From: Gyromitra esculenta
Taxonomy: Eukaryota > Ascomycota > Pezizomycetes > Pezizales > Discinaceae
Length of the DNA stretch: 64,000 bases
Reading direction: 5' to 3'
Assembly: GCA_038503075.1 (NCBI GenBank)
Contig: JBCAML010000009.1
Coordinates: 558,001-622,000, forward strand
Positions 25,101 to 37,176 of this stretch are shown piece by piece (the first letter of the stretch is position 1; each line of letters starts with the position of its first letter). The position numbers and the translations under genes are program-made. Under the pieces are notes generated by a model, which searched no databases, was not told the DNA's origin, and was given only the letters and a program-made list of their open reading frames with translations.

Positions 25101-25410
25101 ATGTATCATAATTACATATTCCACAGTTCCTGAGCGATTGATCCCATTTTTCCCCATCCTCAACGCGCACGAAAGAAAGTAAGGAGGAGGTAAAGGAGAG
25201 AAGAAAGAAAAGAAAAATATTACACAACACCAAACCACCAGAACCAATGCAATTTGATAAAAATATGAGCTGAAAAAAAATTGTTAAGGGGAATATAACA
25301 AAAAAAAGGGGGAGGGTAAGAAATACTCAAAAAACGAACAAAGTAATTCAAGAAAACCACACTCAAAAAAAAAGAGACCACCCTTTTTGCCCCATCCAAC
25401 CCCCCACCCC
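22122..25410. other. 3.3-kb gene-poor stretch
   Basis: AT-rich. On the minus strand around 23,990-23,678 short open pieces are bounded by plausible GT/AG sites, but no family is recognised and the frames do not join into a convincing gene. Otherwise nothing seen. Confidence 0.5.
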
Positions 25411-27759
25411 TCAACGACCCCCACCATTCACTTCCTTCTTCCCCGTCAACACCTCCATGTACTTCTCATAGTCGAACCCTTCTTCTTCCCTTTCCTCATC
25501 ACCGTCTTCAACCCTGACACGCACCTTCGGCATCGTCTTAACCAGCTGCTCAATCATCGTATCGGGGATCAAACTATGTCGCAGGTCGACTTCGGTGACA
25601 TACGGTTTCCCGTCAGCAACCTCGCGGAAGCTCTGCCATACCTGTTCGGCGCTGTTCTGGTCCTCGGTGACATCGACCATGAAGCGGATGAACTGCTCAA
25701 AGGTGACGCTGCGACCGCCGCATGAGACGCTACCGAACACCTCGTGCATTTCTTCTTCGTCATACACGAGGCCGAGAGAGGCGAGGGCGGCTGAGAATTC
25801 GAGCTCGTGTAGGCTGTTGGAGAGGTCGCGGTCAAAGTGACGGAATACGGACTCGAATTCTTCGAGCTGGATAGGGGTGAGGTTTGTCATGTTGCGAGCA
25901 ACGATCTAGAGGTTTTGTTAGTAGTGAATAATAGTTTAGGGAAGGGAGAGGGAGTGTACTTGATTGTCGAGAAAGGAGAGTTTCTTGGCAACGCTCTCTT
26001 TTGCAAGACCGTATTCGTATTCTAGCTCGTCATAAGAGTACACGGTGTAGTCGTTTTCCTCGATATTCGCTTCCTCGCAATCCTCGGTTAACTTTTCGAT
26101 ACGGTCGAGTTCGAGTTCCAGAGGGATGATGTTGGTGTGGAGGGTGCGGACTATGCGGAGTTGGTGCTATTATAAAATTAGTGGAAAGCCGAGTGATGAT
26201 ACATGAACAGAACAACCATACCTCCGGCTCTCCATCCAGCTCACTTATCTGCATCGAAACCGTATTCAAACACAACGCAAATTCATTTGCTGCGTTGGCA
26301 AAGCTCCGCCTCAAATCCTCCTTAATATCTCGTATTTTCGCGTTAATCTGCATACTCCTCTTATTCTCGCTCTGCAGCAACGTCTTCCACTCCTTCTCCA
26401 AATTCGGCAAACTCAGATTCGCAGGCGGATCATAGTCCTTCAGTCTATACGTGCTCAATTTGGTCTTAATATTCCCCAACAAGCTCACCAGATCTGCCTT
26501 TTCAGCAACCCACGCACGCTTTAGCGTGCGTTTATAAGACGAAAACTGCGCATGCTGGCTTTTGGCATCGGCGTAAGTGCCGAGGAAGCGAGCGTTCGAC
26601 CAAGTGGTGCGTACTTCATGGATCTGCTTCAAGAGCTCCCGCATGCGCTCCTCAAAGCTGTGCTGCATGCTCCATGCTCCTTGCATAACCTCGACGAACT
26701 TCTCAACACGCCGGCCGGCGGTCTCGATACGGTCGAGTTGCGAGAAGGCGTGGAACCAGTACGCGATGTAGGTCATGAGGGAGCGTTCGTCGGGCTTGGC
26801 GACATCGCAGACATCTTCAACATCGAGAAGGGCTGGTATGCCGATTTCTTCGGTCGCGATGCGGAAGGCGAGGGCAGTGTTGCCTTTATGGTCGGATTTG
26901 TCGAGGGCGTCGTAGTCGATTAAGTCTGGACGATGGATATCGAGAAGAGCGCAACTAGAAGGGTTAGTAAGGTATGCAGGGAGGAGGGAAGGGGTATTTT
27001 ACAATGCTAGCCCGTTGTTCCATGAGGATGAGAAATCCCGAATCTCGACTTCTTCGTAGCAGGCCGTCTTGCGCTGGCACCAGAGCAGTAGCCCTTCTTT
27101 CGCTGTTAAACCTTCTTCACTACGCCAAGTCAGTCTCCGTGCACAGTGCACATAAATAGTAGGTGGAGAGGGGTGAAGGGTGTGCCCACTTGATGTCCGT
27201 AATTGTAAACCTCAGAATCAGCATCCACAGCAGTCCCAAAATCAACTTCAAATTCCCATCCACGATATCTTCCGCGCCAATATTATAGAGCTGGATTCCG
27301 CGCTCACGCACGTATTCCAGCGCCTTGTGAACATTCTCGCACTTCTGCACCCGTAGCCGCGGGTTCGAGGCATATTTCCCGAGCGACTCATTCCCGAGGA
27401 TCTCGAGGAGGTGGATAAGCAGCACCTAGATAGAACGCAGAACAAAATGGAATAAAAACCGTCAAAAATCGCCCAAATTCGAATTGAGAAGAGGGATGGG
27501 TGGAGGGGTTAGTGCGAACCCCTGTGGCGAGATCTTTCTGCAGCGACTGCGCGGGCGGGATATTGCGTGTTGCGAGCTTGGTATTCAGCCTGGGTGCGCG
27601 ACGATCTACCAGTCAGTCCATATCTTCTAAGGGAAGGGTGTGAGTTGGCGGGAGAGAGTATAAGAAAGGACAAGAGGGGCGCCAGGGGGGCTGGGGGAGA
27701 GGGAAACTGCACCATTTCCTGAAGGTCTTGTCCTGCGTGACGATCCACTGCTGAGCCAT
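25411..27759 (-). CDS. alpha-actinin (actin cross-linker)
   Basis: Seven exons: 27759-27713, 27589-27520, 27425-27190, 27119-27003, 26954-26222, 26166-25960 and 25905-25411, giving 634 aa, the usual fungal length. Two calponin-homology domains bind F-actin (about residues 5-115, with '[15 protein letters not shown]' and '[11 protein letters not shown]'; and 120-222, with '[12 protein letters not shown]' and '[13 protein letters not shown]'). A short spectrin-like rod covers ~223-470 and two C-terminal EF-hand-type units ~476-634 ('[16 protein letters not shown]', '[18 protein letters not shown]'). The protein bundles actin at the cytokinetic ring and septum. The ATG at 27759 directly follows a CAG with a pyrimidine tract, so a 5'UTR intron (27857-27760, GTGAG...CAG) is likely. 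Orthologue of fission yeast Ain1. Confidence 0.95.
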
Positions 27760-30313
27760 CTGTAAGGTATCGTGATGAGAAATCGAGGAGGGAGGGAGTT
27801 GAGGGGGAGAGAAGAATTGGGGAGGAGAAGGGAGGAGAGGAGAAGGGAGATTCTCACAGGATTTGTTTAGAGACGTTGGAAATAGATTCCCGTGGAGCTG
27901 CAGTTGTTGCACGGGGGTGAGCTTTGCGGCCGAATTGTGTGGTTGGTCGCGGGGGTGGAAGGGCCAATAGGAGCCCCTCGTACGGAACCCTAGCCCTGTA
28001 CGTCCCAGCACCGCAATTCATTTGAAACGCCTGTGATCCCCTCCAGGGCGAAAGCACTGGGGGCTCTTATCCATTCGCTGGATGCCATTGGCGGGGGTAG
28101 TTGTGCTTTCACTCCATTTGTTATCTCTAGGCTGCCCCTCGACTGACTGGCCGTTGCACAGAATTGCAGTCCAGAAGGCAACCACCAATGATACACACTC
28201 TGAGACAAAGGAAACTGCTGAATCGCTGAACAAAGCCCTGAAGCAATTTGCCGTAAAAGATTACGGCATTTCGTTTGCGCTGGAAGAGCTGACAGTTCCA
28301 TGGATTTTCGAGAAGTTTCTCTGCGTGTCTCAGATCTGTGATCGCTTGCCCAGAAGACACAGACAAGCCAATACCTACCATCTTCCACGATACACTACAA
28401 CTTGCAAACCCACCGTAGAAAACACAGCATACTCCTGAAATTCATCTCTCATATTCCGTGCATCAATACCTCAAAGAGACATCCATTAATCACGATTTCT
28501 ATAAAACCCCAACACTCCCCCATCCACGACGAAAGCCATCAAATATCCCGTACCATTAATTTCATCACAACTTCCTAGTAATCATTTGTTTTTACCGGGA
28601 ACATCTATCCCTCAAACCCATAGCAGATACATCGTTCAGCAATTTCCGCTCCCATTCCCTCTAAGGAGACCGAAAAGCACCTCATTAATGCTTACAAGCA
28701 AGTAGCAACTTCTGGTATATATGGCATCCCAACCAGCCACCACATCCACTCGTCCGCGTCCATAGCAGTACAATATTTATATACTCAGAGTGTCGCGAAA
28801 AGTGAAATTCGGTATTTCGAACTGTTCATTTAAATCCACTTTTACGTAAGTATTACATATGCTTAAATCAAGGATATCAAGCAGTTACTAATACTTCCCG
28901 AGAGGGGAGAAGAAATCGGATACTGTATTTACACTACCTTTATTCAGATTCACCGACTGGGCAGACCTTATATCTCTCAACGATATTTTTCTCTAGTCAC
29001 TACCATTCGATATTCATCACCGTACACGTCCGCACCAACCACCGTCTTCAACCCTACCCAGAGTCTAGAGACGAAAACTACAACCCAACTAACTTCAATA
29101 TCCCCAGCATCTCACTTCAAGACACATCGGAGCATACATTACAGACAAAGACGGTAGAAACTATATTTTCTCATACCAAAAATCATATTTTTTGGTTTGG
29201 CTGCTAGTGAAGTAATGCTTTTACTTTGGTAGTATGTATTGGTACATGCGTCTTAGATCCTACGGGTAAAACATTACCGTAATCGCTATGGATGTGTAAG
29301 GTTGAATGGATCCCAGGTACCGGGGTATAGAGGGTGGGGATGCGCATGTTCTCTGCCACTGCCCAGTATTGAGCTGTTACTATGGGGGGTGCCTATCATA
29401 TTGGTTGGGCATTCCATAAACGTTTATCATTCCATGTATTGTTAGCTTGTGTGTTGGTAGGGTGGGCGCTGTAGTGGATGGGAGATGTTTCCGAAAGCGA
29501 AAGTATGGAGTACTGCGTATATCGACTAGATCAAACCTATTTAATGCTCGTATAAAAGTGTAGTTTTAAGGTGTAGTTTAAGCAAGCCAGGTCCAAGCTC
29601 ATGCATGTAGAGGTGTTATGATTTGGGTGAGTACATGTCGATGGGTTCTAGGATACATATATTCTGCAATATTCTACATAGCTACGAAGATCGAGCAAGG
29701 TCATTAACTAGAGGAGACATAAGTCAGATCCTAAGATTTAAAAAATACTTAAAAATAAATATTGATATCGCGTTCTTCCTTATGTACTCGACTATAGATG
29801 AGATCCAACCATCACTGCAGCAATTGGAGCTCTATAAACTTACCATACTCATGCTTACCGACGTCTGAAGCAGCTCCTGTGCCGAGTGTCCGCCAAATAA
29901 TCCGAACCTATCAACATTAAACACTGGAGATGTTATATACGGTGTTGGTAGCCGCATCGGGCCGTGTTGGAGAGTCTGCGGTCGTTAATACAAGTGTCCG
30001 AGTGATATTTTGTGACTACGACTCCCCTCGCAGAGCTGTATGCAGTGTAAATCGTTTCGGATTTATACGTGTCTTCGATTATTGATTATGCTTTCGCAAG
30101 AGTATTATTACATGCACCTCTTAGTCCCTTTCTTTGAGCCCGTGCTTCGGTGGTTGGGTCTGGCTGTGAGGCAATATCATAATCTAGAACACCATAGAAT
30201 GAAAGTCTGGGACCCAAAGCGAAGGAAAAAAAATCTCATGACCCAAGCCCTACCCTATTCCCTCTGGTTTTCTATCCTCTCCCACCCCGCTACTTCCTCC
30301 CTCCTTCTCCTAA

Positions 30314-30376
30314 TTCCATCCATCACAACTCCATCCATCACAGCTCCATCCATCACAACTCCATCCATCACAACTT
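30314..30376. repeat. 15-bp tandem repeat
   Basis: About four copies of TCCATCCATCACAAC with one substitution. Confidence 0.85.
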
Positions 30377-30671
30377 CATCTACCGCTGCCATCAACCATC
30401 ACCATCATCATCACCGCCCTTTATTACATGCATCTAAGTCTCCCTCTCTACCATTCCTTGCTTTCCTCGCCAGACTTTTTCCCTCCATTAACTTTTCATC
30501 AGATTCCGCCCAACTTTCCCAACCACTTCCCAGCAGAAAAAATAAATCACAAACACGAATGCACTTACTAACCCACAACTTCCATGCTAGCCAAAAATAG
30601 CTTCTGCACTGTTTATATCTAGCAGCTAATCGCCTCTAATAGTGATTCCGGAAACCATCTCTACTGTGGCT

Positions 30672-31246
30672 CTAGATGAACCGGGAGAGGCCTGTGAAGG
30701 TGGTAGTGCACTTATGCGGAACTCTCCCTGGATTGTCTGAGCGTATGGTGGATGTTGCATGTGAATTGGCGGCCTAGATAAATCGGGAGGACCCTGTGAA
30801 GGTGGTAGTGCATTTCTGCGGGATTCTCCCTGGGTTGTCTCGGTGCGTGGTGGGCGCTGCATGTGGACCGACGACCTGCATAAACCGGGAGGGCCCTATG
30901 AAGGTGATAATTCACTTCTGTAGGGCCCTCCCTGGATTGTCGGGGATGACGGGACTCGACGATCGTGCTTAGATGAGCCGGGAGAACTCTGTGAAGGTGG
31001 TAGTGCACTTCTGCAGAGACTCCCTGGATTATCTGGGTATGTGACGGCTGTTTTGACTCAACGATCGTGCCAGGATGAACCAGGAAGACATGTGAAGGTG
31101 GTAATGCACTTCTGCAGAGTCCCCCTTGGATTATCCGGGCATGTATTGGGTAGTAGGTATTGCGATCCGACAACTATACTCGCTCCTAGATGAACCGGGA
31201 GAACTGTGAAGGTGGTAATGCACTTCTGCAGACTCCTCCCTGGATC
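30672..31246. repeat. ~100-bp minisatellite, six degenerate units
   Basis: Units begin near 30675, 30776, 30880, 30972, 31075 and 31190. Each contains an 'aaccgggag' motif, then 'gtgaaggtggtagtgcactt', then 'ctccctggattgtc'. Unit length is about 92-115 bp. On the minus strand each unit encodes 'SALPPSQ'-like text in one frame, but indels shift the frame between units. Confidence 0.8.
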
Positions 31247-31817
31247 GTTCAGGCCAGTGGTGATGCTCTCGCGATCACCCCCATATTACCAGGTGGGGTG
31301 TGTTTCGCTTGAGAAGTTGGGTTGCTTTGGGTGATTGTGAAATGTGGGAGAGATTCGGTTTGTGATGGCTGAGGACTTTGACTTGGAGACTGCACCCGCT
31401 CCCGACGGGTAATAATCACGAGGTATGTATTATTTTTCTCCCTTCCCTTCCCTCTGTTTCTGCTGGTTGGCATGTGTGGTTGTGTGGGTATTGTATAGTG
31501 CATTGTGTTTCTTGGTTTGACGGTATCTGGATTCGAGGTTGGGTGGTTGGTGGTACTAGGATTTGGGAATTTGATGGGCTTAATGGACTTGGATATGGTA
31601 GATTTAATAACTATCATTCATGGTCGTAAAAATAATAGTATTTTGTATTCAACTCCTTACTCACTTCCCTCGCGTGATATTCGCGCAAAAACAAAAGCAA
31701 CTTTTCCGCGAGTCTAATAACCTCCCACATCTTACATCCGTAATATAAATACAATCCATTATTGCCATCAATTTCATCTCTATCCCCAGAGCCAACAAAA
31801 ATATCATGCACCCAAGC

Positions 31818-33693
31818 CTAATACTTCCTAAATCTCTTCCTATCCCTCCCCTTCTTCTCCTCTTCCTCCTCCTCTTCATCAACCTCCGCATAAATGGTCT
31901 TCGGCTGCGTCTCCCTCCACGCCGCCGTAAAAATTGGATCTTTCTCGGCTGCATCCGCATACTTGAGCAGTGCCTCACGCGGGTCCTCATCACGCATACT
32001 ACTCAGCGCAATGCTGCGATTGATATGGCCTTGGTCGGGTTGACTTTTACCCCAGGGCGTAACGGCAGGCATTTCCGGTCTTCGGGGATCACCGCGCTTA
32101 AGGGCTGCAGCGACAGCAAGACGCTGGTTTCCGAGAATGGCGTTTGGCAGGATGACGGCGTCGCCGGAGACTGCAGCGGCGTCGGTGGTGAGTGAGGGAT
32201 CGTCGTCGATGTGGCGTTTTCGGGGCGCTTTGGCGACCACGAGGCGGGCACCGCGGGTTGAGATGTTGGGGGAGTAGAGGACGTGGGTGTGTCCGTTTGT
32301 GGAGCCGGTCAGGATGTGGTTTATCCTGGGATGCCAGTTGACGGATATGAGTGGAGACCCTGGGGAGACGGGGAGGCTGTGGAGGGTTTGGAGGGTTGCG
32401 GGGGAGAGGATGTGGAGGTTGCCGCTGGTGTCGCCGGTGATTAGGTTGGTGGAGCTGGGTGAGAAGACGATATTGGCTTCGGGGGCGGAGGGCGTGGGGA
32501 AGTCGGGGCGGGTGGTTATGGGGACCTTGAGCTTGCGGGTGTCCCAGACTGGGGGGGGTTAGTATGGTGATGTATGGCGAAGAGAAGGGGGAGAGGGCAG
32601 TCAACTCACGTTTTATATCCCCGTCTTGCCCACGGGTAACCAGCATCCGTCCATCGTGCGAGAACGAAATCCCTCCAGTCCAGGTGTCCCTCTTGTGCGC
32701 ATCCCTCACCTCCATCACCGGTCTCGTATACGGTCCATTCCCTGCCCAAATCGACAGCACCCCGTCCAGTGCCACAGTCCCAATCATGTTCCCCGCTGCA
32801 TCCCCTCCCTTGCCTGCCCAGGCCAAACAACACATCCTACTCCTCCCTCCTTTGCCAGTCTTGCTCTTGTGCACCATAATATCCCTGTGCTGCCGCTTCG
32901 CATTCACGTCCCAGATACGCAGCGTGCTGTCCGTCCCCGCCGTCACAACCACGTTCTTATCCGTCGGATGCCACGCCCCCGCCGTAATCTCAGAGACATG
33001 CCCTTTAGTATTGTGCATATCCCGGAGATACATATCGCCCTTGATAAACTCCACCACGTTATCCCCATCACGAGTCAGGATCTTGGCCTGCGGTGCAGCC
33101 GGAATAACCAGGATATGCTGTCCACTATCCACATGCGAGAAAGTAGCAGAGTGGATATGATGCGACTCCGACGGCTCGAGCGACTTGAACGCGCGCAAGT
33201 AGTCTGACGACATCGACGGGAAGTCGTAGAACTTGACGAGGTAGTCGTGGGAAGCAGTAACAAGACGGGTGCCAGAGGGATCGAGTGAGATTGAAGAAAC
33301 CGGTTTTGTGTGGTCCTTCAACACCAATTCATGGGATATAGGGAACTCTTCTTCGTCTTCTGAATCGTCGTCGTCGTCGTCGTCATCGTCGTCGTTTTGG
33401 TCGTTGTCGGAGGGTTCAGACTCGACTCTTCGGGTCTGAAACTTCGGCTGCAATTGCTTCGCTTTACCTTTTCCCTTCCGATCCGGCGCGTCCAGGGGCT
33501 GGCGCCGGGTGCGGTCAAACTGCACCTGAACGTTCGTCGCGACCTTCTGTTTCCCGAACGAGGCCGGGAGGAAAGCGCGCATCGGGTCGTCCGGTGCCAT
33601 ATCGAGCTGCTCAGTGTCGATACCATCGTCATCTATATCCCCCCCTCCTCCCTCTTCCCCGGGGAGCGCTTTCAATGGTTTCGATTTCGACAT
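31818..33693 (-). CDS. WDR70: WDR70-type WD40 protein
   Basis: Two exons, 33693-32610 and 32548-31818, with a 61-nt intron, encode 604 aa (human WDR70 is of similar size). The N-terminus has a 'DDPMRAFLPASFGKQ' conserved segment and a long Asp run (near residues 100-110). WD40 blades follow: 'DHTKPVSSISLDPSGTRLVT', 'WHPTDKNVVVTAGTDSTLRI', and 'RGQDGD' spliced to 'KLWDTRKLKVP'. The conserved C-terminal tail 'DEDPREALLKYADAAEKDP' and 'TQPKTIYAEVDEEE' identifies the WDR70/gastrulation-defective family. Human and fission yeast members act with CRL4 in histone H2B ubiquitination and DNA end resection; the same role here is inferred. Divergent from the complex I gene at 33908. Confidence 0.92.
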
Positions 33694-33907
33694 TTGTAGG
33701 ATATTCGCCGGAATAGATCACAGAGAGAGAGGGAGCTCCATGGAGCTTCATGGCAAACGTGACCTCTATTCCGCCGGGTAACTCTGAAACATTCCATGAA
33801 ACATCCCCATTCCTTCACCCCCCCCCACCAACCAACCCACCAACCCACCACCCGCAAGTCCTATATAGCTCCAGTACCAACTCCCCCAATTCCCCCCAAT
33901 CTACATA
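33694..33907. promoter_or_regulatory. shared divergent promoter, WDR70 / complex I B12
   Basis: Only 214 bp separate the two start codons, so both promoters must lie here or overlap the genes. It contains a perfect 14-bp palindrome, agctccatggagct (33734-33747), and a run of C/A-rich sequence. Confidence 0.6.
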
Positions 33908-34237
33908 ATGGATCCCCGCACCCCGTTCGATCCCCAGCAATTACTCAAGAGGCCCACACGAGCAGACCCGTGGGCGAAAGTGTTGGTTTTCCCTCTCTAC
34001 TTCCAGCCGCGGGAGGAGGAGGAGGGGGGGTGGGGGAAATATACAGGTTTGCTAATTTAAACTGATAGTGAAGCATGGCGTTACTCGGGCCCGTTCACAC
34101 GATACAATCGCTTCAAGGGTGCTTTTCCGGGCCTTGGTATCGCGACGGTGGCGTTCGCGGGGTACTGTGTTTACGAGGCGCTGTTTATTAAGGATACGCA
34201 TGCGCACCATGGCGAGGGACATGAAGCGAAGCACTGA
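33908..34237 (+). CDS. NADH dehydrogenase (complex I) B12/NDUFB3 subunit
   Basis: Two exons, 33908-33981 and 34069-34237, with an 87-nt intron, encode 80 aa. The product is a single-span accessory subunit of the mitochondrial complex I membrane arm. Family signature after splicing: 'DPWAKVEAWRYSGPF' then 'RFKGAFPGLGIATVAFAGYC', with a hydrophobic helix in 'LGIATVAFAGYCVYEALFI' and a His-rich tail 'THAHHGEGHEAKH'. The donor GTTGGT was chosen because it is the only one that keeps the frame and restores the four-residue spacing between 'DPW' and 'EAWR'; it is weak. No cleavable presequence is expected for this family. Confidence 0.9.
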
Positions 34238-35095
34238 GGTTGAGCTTGGGAGCTGGAGAGGGAGGGAGAGGGTTGGGTAGATCTATATACTTGCCGACGG
34301 AGATTGGGGGGAGGGGAGGGGAGGTGGGAGGGGGAATTGTGTATATCATACGTGGGGCCATGGCGAATTTCTTGTTTTTTTTTCCGTGCGATGAAGGGGT
34401 CAGACTAGATGGGAAGGCGGAACCATTGGCATCTTGAGAATATATCTCGAGAATTGGTAGATGGGGGGGCAAAGGTCACTTGAGTACTTGATATTATTCC
34501 GTATTCAGGCTTTGGGTCACCATACATCACTCACCCATATCAGTCTATCACTTATCTCACCCCCTACCCAACAGCCAAACTCGTCCAATTCATCCAATCA
34601 AAGAGATAGATCAACAGATATTCATTACCGCAATCATAAAATACACATTCGCCTTCACATCGCTTCTTCACATCCCCCACCTCCACATCTCCCAATATTC
34701 AATCTAGCTCTAATCTAATCACCCTATCCCACAATTGCAACAAAAGTCCCCGACAAGGCACAAAAGCCCTATCTCACGCCAAAAAAATAGAAGAAAAAGG
34801 TATAATAATGCAACATCACACATGTCGGAGAGGGGGGGAGCATCCTATGAACAATGAGAGGGTAATCAAGCCTTAGGAAACAAAAAAAACGGAACCAATC
34901 AACGAGCCCCAGACCAGTAACGAAAAGGAAAACAAGAAGGTATAAATATATATATAAAGTAAAAAAGATAAAAAAACGCCGATAATTTCCCGTCCGGCCA
35001 ACCCATACCCATAGTCCCTTTTTAAGAAACGTCACCAAAAAAAAAAACACAAAAACACCAATAAAAAAGTGACAAGGGAAAGGGAGAAAACCAAT
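34238..35095. other. intergenic between convergent 3' ends
   Basis: 858 bp with poly-A/T runs and a G-rich stretch. No gene. Confidence 0.65.
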
Positions 35096-37132
35096 CTACA
35101 ACCCCTCCCACACCAAAACCCACACCGCTATAAACCCAATCCACATTAATCCCCCACCGCCCCACCATCCACCCCACCCTTGTATTCTCCCGGCAGCACT
35201 CAAAAAGTACACCGCGCCCAAATAACTACAAGTAACATCGCCCCCCTCCCTTTCACCATAGCTCTCGCCACCGCCCCAGCTCCACGGCTGTGGACACGCG
35301 AAGCCGAACGAACTCGGACAATTCTGGACCAAGCTCCAGCATAGATCCAGACACGGCTTAATCTCCTTATAGGGACCAGGCCGTATAATGATATCGATAC
35401 CCTTGTTGCGGGAGCTAAGCCCACCAGTCTGATTCGCGACCGTAGCGTTATGTTCCGCGAGCTGCGCGGGTGTGAGCGGGGCGGTGTAAGGGTGTGGCTG
35501 TAGTGCGTTGACACTACCGTTATAGAAGAGTTCGGAACGGGCACGTTCGGCGAGGTAGGATAAATTCGAGGTCCAGTCCATACACCGCGGTATAGTAACC
35601 GCGCATAGCCAGGTCTTATATGCGTCATCGCAGTCGCTGCAGTTGCGCGCGAGAGAATAAGCGGCGGATTTAGTGACGTTGCAGTTTACTTGCTGGAGGG
35701 AGTAGGTGAAGTTTTTGTACCAGGTTACGGCGCCTTGATCGTAGAATGTGGTGAGCTGCTCCATGGAGAAGAGGGTCGGGTTGCTGGGTACCGCGTAGGC
35801 TACTTCGGAGCAGAAGGGGAGGTTGTAGATGATTTGACAATTGCCGTCGCCTTTGGTCGTTACATTGAGGGCCTTCCAGAGGGTGCCGGAGGTGTCTTCG
35901 GGGTTGCTGGTGTCGTTATTACCGGAGCGGGCGAGGAAACTGATGTAGGTAGAGGAGCGGTTGAGTTCCTTGACGTGGAATTGCGCTTTAGGGAGGTTTC
36001 CGAGGCCACGAGTCGTCATTGAGACGTCGAGGTTGCCTGGATGTACCTGGGCGAGTTTGGTGACGGCGCAGTACGAGCGCTCAAGCCCTTCAAAACGAGA
36101 TGGTACGTCGATATTTTGGGCGTACATTGTGTATGGTGGGGGACGAGTTAGGAGCTCGGCACCATCAGCATCTTCGTCGATTCCGCCGTCCAGAGAAGAG
36201 GTCGTGGTCATGTTACCGGTGACGAAGAGAGCAGCGGAATTGTCAGTATCGACCAGGTAGAGGAATTGGTCTTCGATGTAATTGTGATAGGGTTTGGTAG
36301 TGGACACCACAATTTCATAATTCCAGACATCCTGCCACTGGTTTATATTATCGACTTGTGGGGCATACACACCGAGGTAGACAGAGCCAGATACGGTCAT
36401 AGTAAGATTACCGAAGCCGCCAACGATAGGAACCGTGGTTTGAGATTTCGTAGTAACTGCAGGTCCGGGGGTTTGATTATCGGAGCTGTTGGACACGAAG
36501 AGTTCGAGTGCCGGAGGCGGGGACGTGGGGCGCTGAGAATCCGGAACAGCAGCATTTGGTTGCGGTTGAAGACAGGTATTAAAAGTGATATAGACCTCTA
36601 CAGGAGGCTGGTCTTGTCGTTCAACACGATCGTGTCCACCGTGGCCTCTCCGGCGAAGCTCACCTTCACTCCTCCGCGCATTAGGATCATCAGCGTACAG
36701 CTCAGTCGCCTCAAGAAGCCAGTAATTAATGTCGCCGAATTGGAGATTATAACGTCCGGCCACACCCCTCGCCAGTCCACGCATAATATTATCCTTCTTC
36801 CCCAACCCCAAACTCCCCAGCCCCAATCCACCATCATAAACCTCCTCCTCCCATCCACAAACTCCTCCTCCTCCTCCACCCCCATCCCCTTCCTCACCAT
36901 CACCTATATTCGAACAATCCACCCCACCTCCACGCAGAACTGGTGTAAACCCCCCATTCAACGGAATCCCAAGTCGCACGCTGGAACCAGCATCAAACGA
37001 ATACGCCGACCTCGGAAACGAAACGAAAAACAGCACCAGCACCAACACGGTCGTTGCAAACAGTGACGCGGCAAACTTCGACTGTAGCGGCGTCAGACTG
37101 AACGAACACGAGCCCCAAGACAACGATGGCAT
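35096..37132 (-). CDS. MID1: Mid1-type stretch-activated calcium channel component
   Basis: Single exon, 678 aa, ATG at 37132. Mid1 is the extracellular, glycosylated partner of the Cch1 channel at the plasma membrane, mediating Ca2+ entry during mechanical, pheromone and ER stress. Seen here: an N-terminal hydrophobic segment (about residues 21-40, 'AASLFATTVLVLVLFFVSF'); a 'VYITFNTCLQP' strand; many N-x-S/T sites; and the family's C-terminal Cys-rich blocks 'NCSDCDDAYKTWLCAVTIPR' and 'CLDLCWSLVQNCPSSFGFAC'. A hydrophobic C-terminal end 'MWIGFIAVWVLVWEGL' may be an anchor. A Gly/Glu-rich low-complexity insert lies near residues 75-95. The upstream 5' leader contains a TTCC microsatellite. 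Confidence 0.88.
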   Translation of the reverse strand: MPSLSWGSCSFSLTPLQSKFAASLFATTVLVLVLFFVSFPRSAYSFDAGSSVRLGIPLNGGFTPVLRGGGVDCSNIGDGEEGDGGGGGGGVCGWEEEVYDGGLGLGSLGLGKKDNIMRGLARGVAGRYNLQFGDINYWLLEATELYADDPNARRSEGELRRRGHGGHDRVERQDQPPVEVYITFNTCLQPQPNAAVPDSQRPTSPPPALELFVSNSSDNQTPGPAVTTKSQTTVPIVGGFGNLTMTVSGSVYLGVYAPQVDNINQWQDVWNYEIVVSTTKPYHNYIEDQFLYLVDTDNSAALFVTGNMTTTSSLDGGIDEDADGAELLTRPPPYTMYAQNIDVPSRFEGLERSYCAVTKLAQVHPGNLDVSMTTRGLGNLPKAQFHVKELNRSSTYISFLARSGNNDTSNPEDTSGTLWKALNVTTKGDGNCQIIYNLPFCSEVAYAVPSNPTLFSMEQLTTFYDQGAVTWYKNFTYSLQQVNCNVTKSAAYSLARNCSDCDDAYKTWLCAVTIPRCMDWTSNLSYLAERARSELFYNGSVNALQPHPYTAPLTPAQLAEHNATVANQTGGLSSRNKGIDIIIRPGPYKEIKPCLDLCWSLVQNCPSSFGFACPQPWSWGGGESYGEREGGDVTCSYLGAVYFLSAAGRIQGWGGWWGGGGLMWIGFIAVWVLVWEGL

Positions 37133-37158
37133 TCCTTCCGAGTTAAAAAAAAATCCCT

Positions 37159-37176
37159 CCTTCCTTCCTTCCTTCC
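37159..37176. repeat. TTCC microsatellite
   Basis: About four TTCC copies inside a pyrimidine-rich tract directly upstream of the Mid1 start. Confidence 0.8.

Larger units (their letters stand above)
27760..31817. other. 4-kb intergenic with tandem repeats
   Basis: Holds the alpha-actinin leader and promoter, then a gene-poor stretch with two tandem-repeat blocks (30.3 and 30.7-31.2 kb). Overlapping open frames on both strands at 28.0-28.4 kb have no family features. A minus-strand Ser/Pro/Gln-rich frame at 31617-31249 adjoins the larger repeat block. Confidence 0.5.

Noticed and set aside
28018..28438. Overlapping frames on both strands upstream of alpha-actinin
   Set aside because: Neither strand gives a protein-like sequence and none joins in frame to the alpha-actinin start; treated as leader/promoter.
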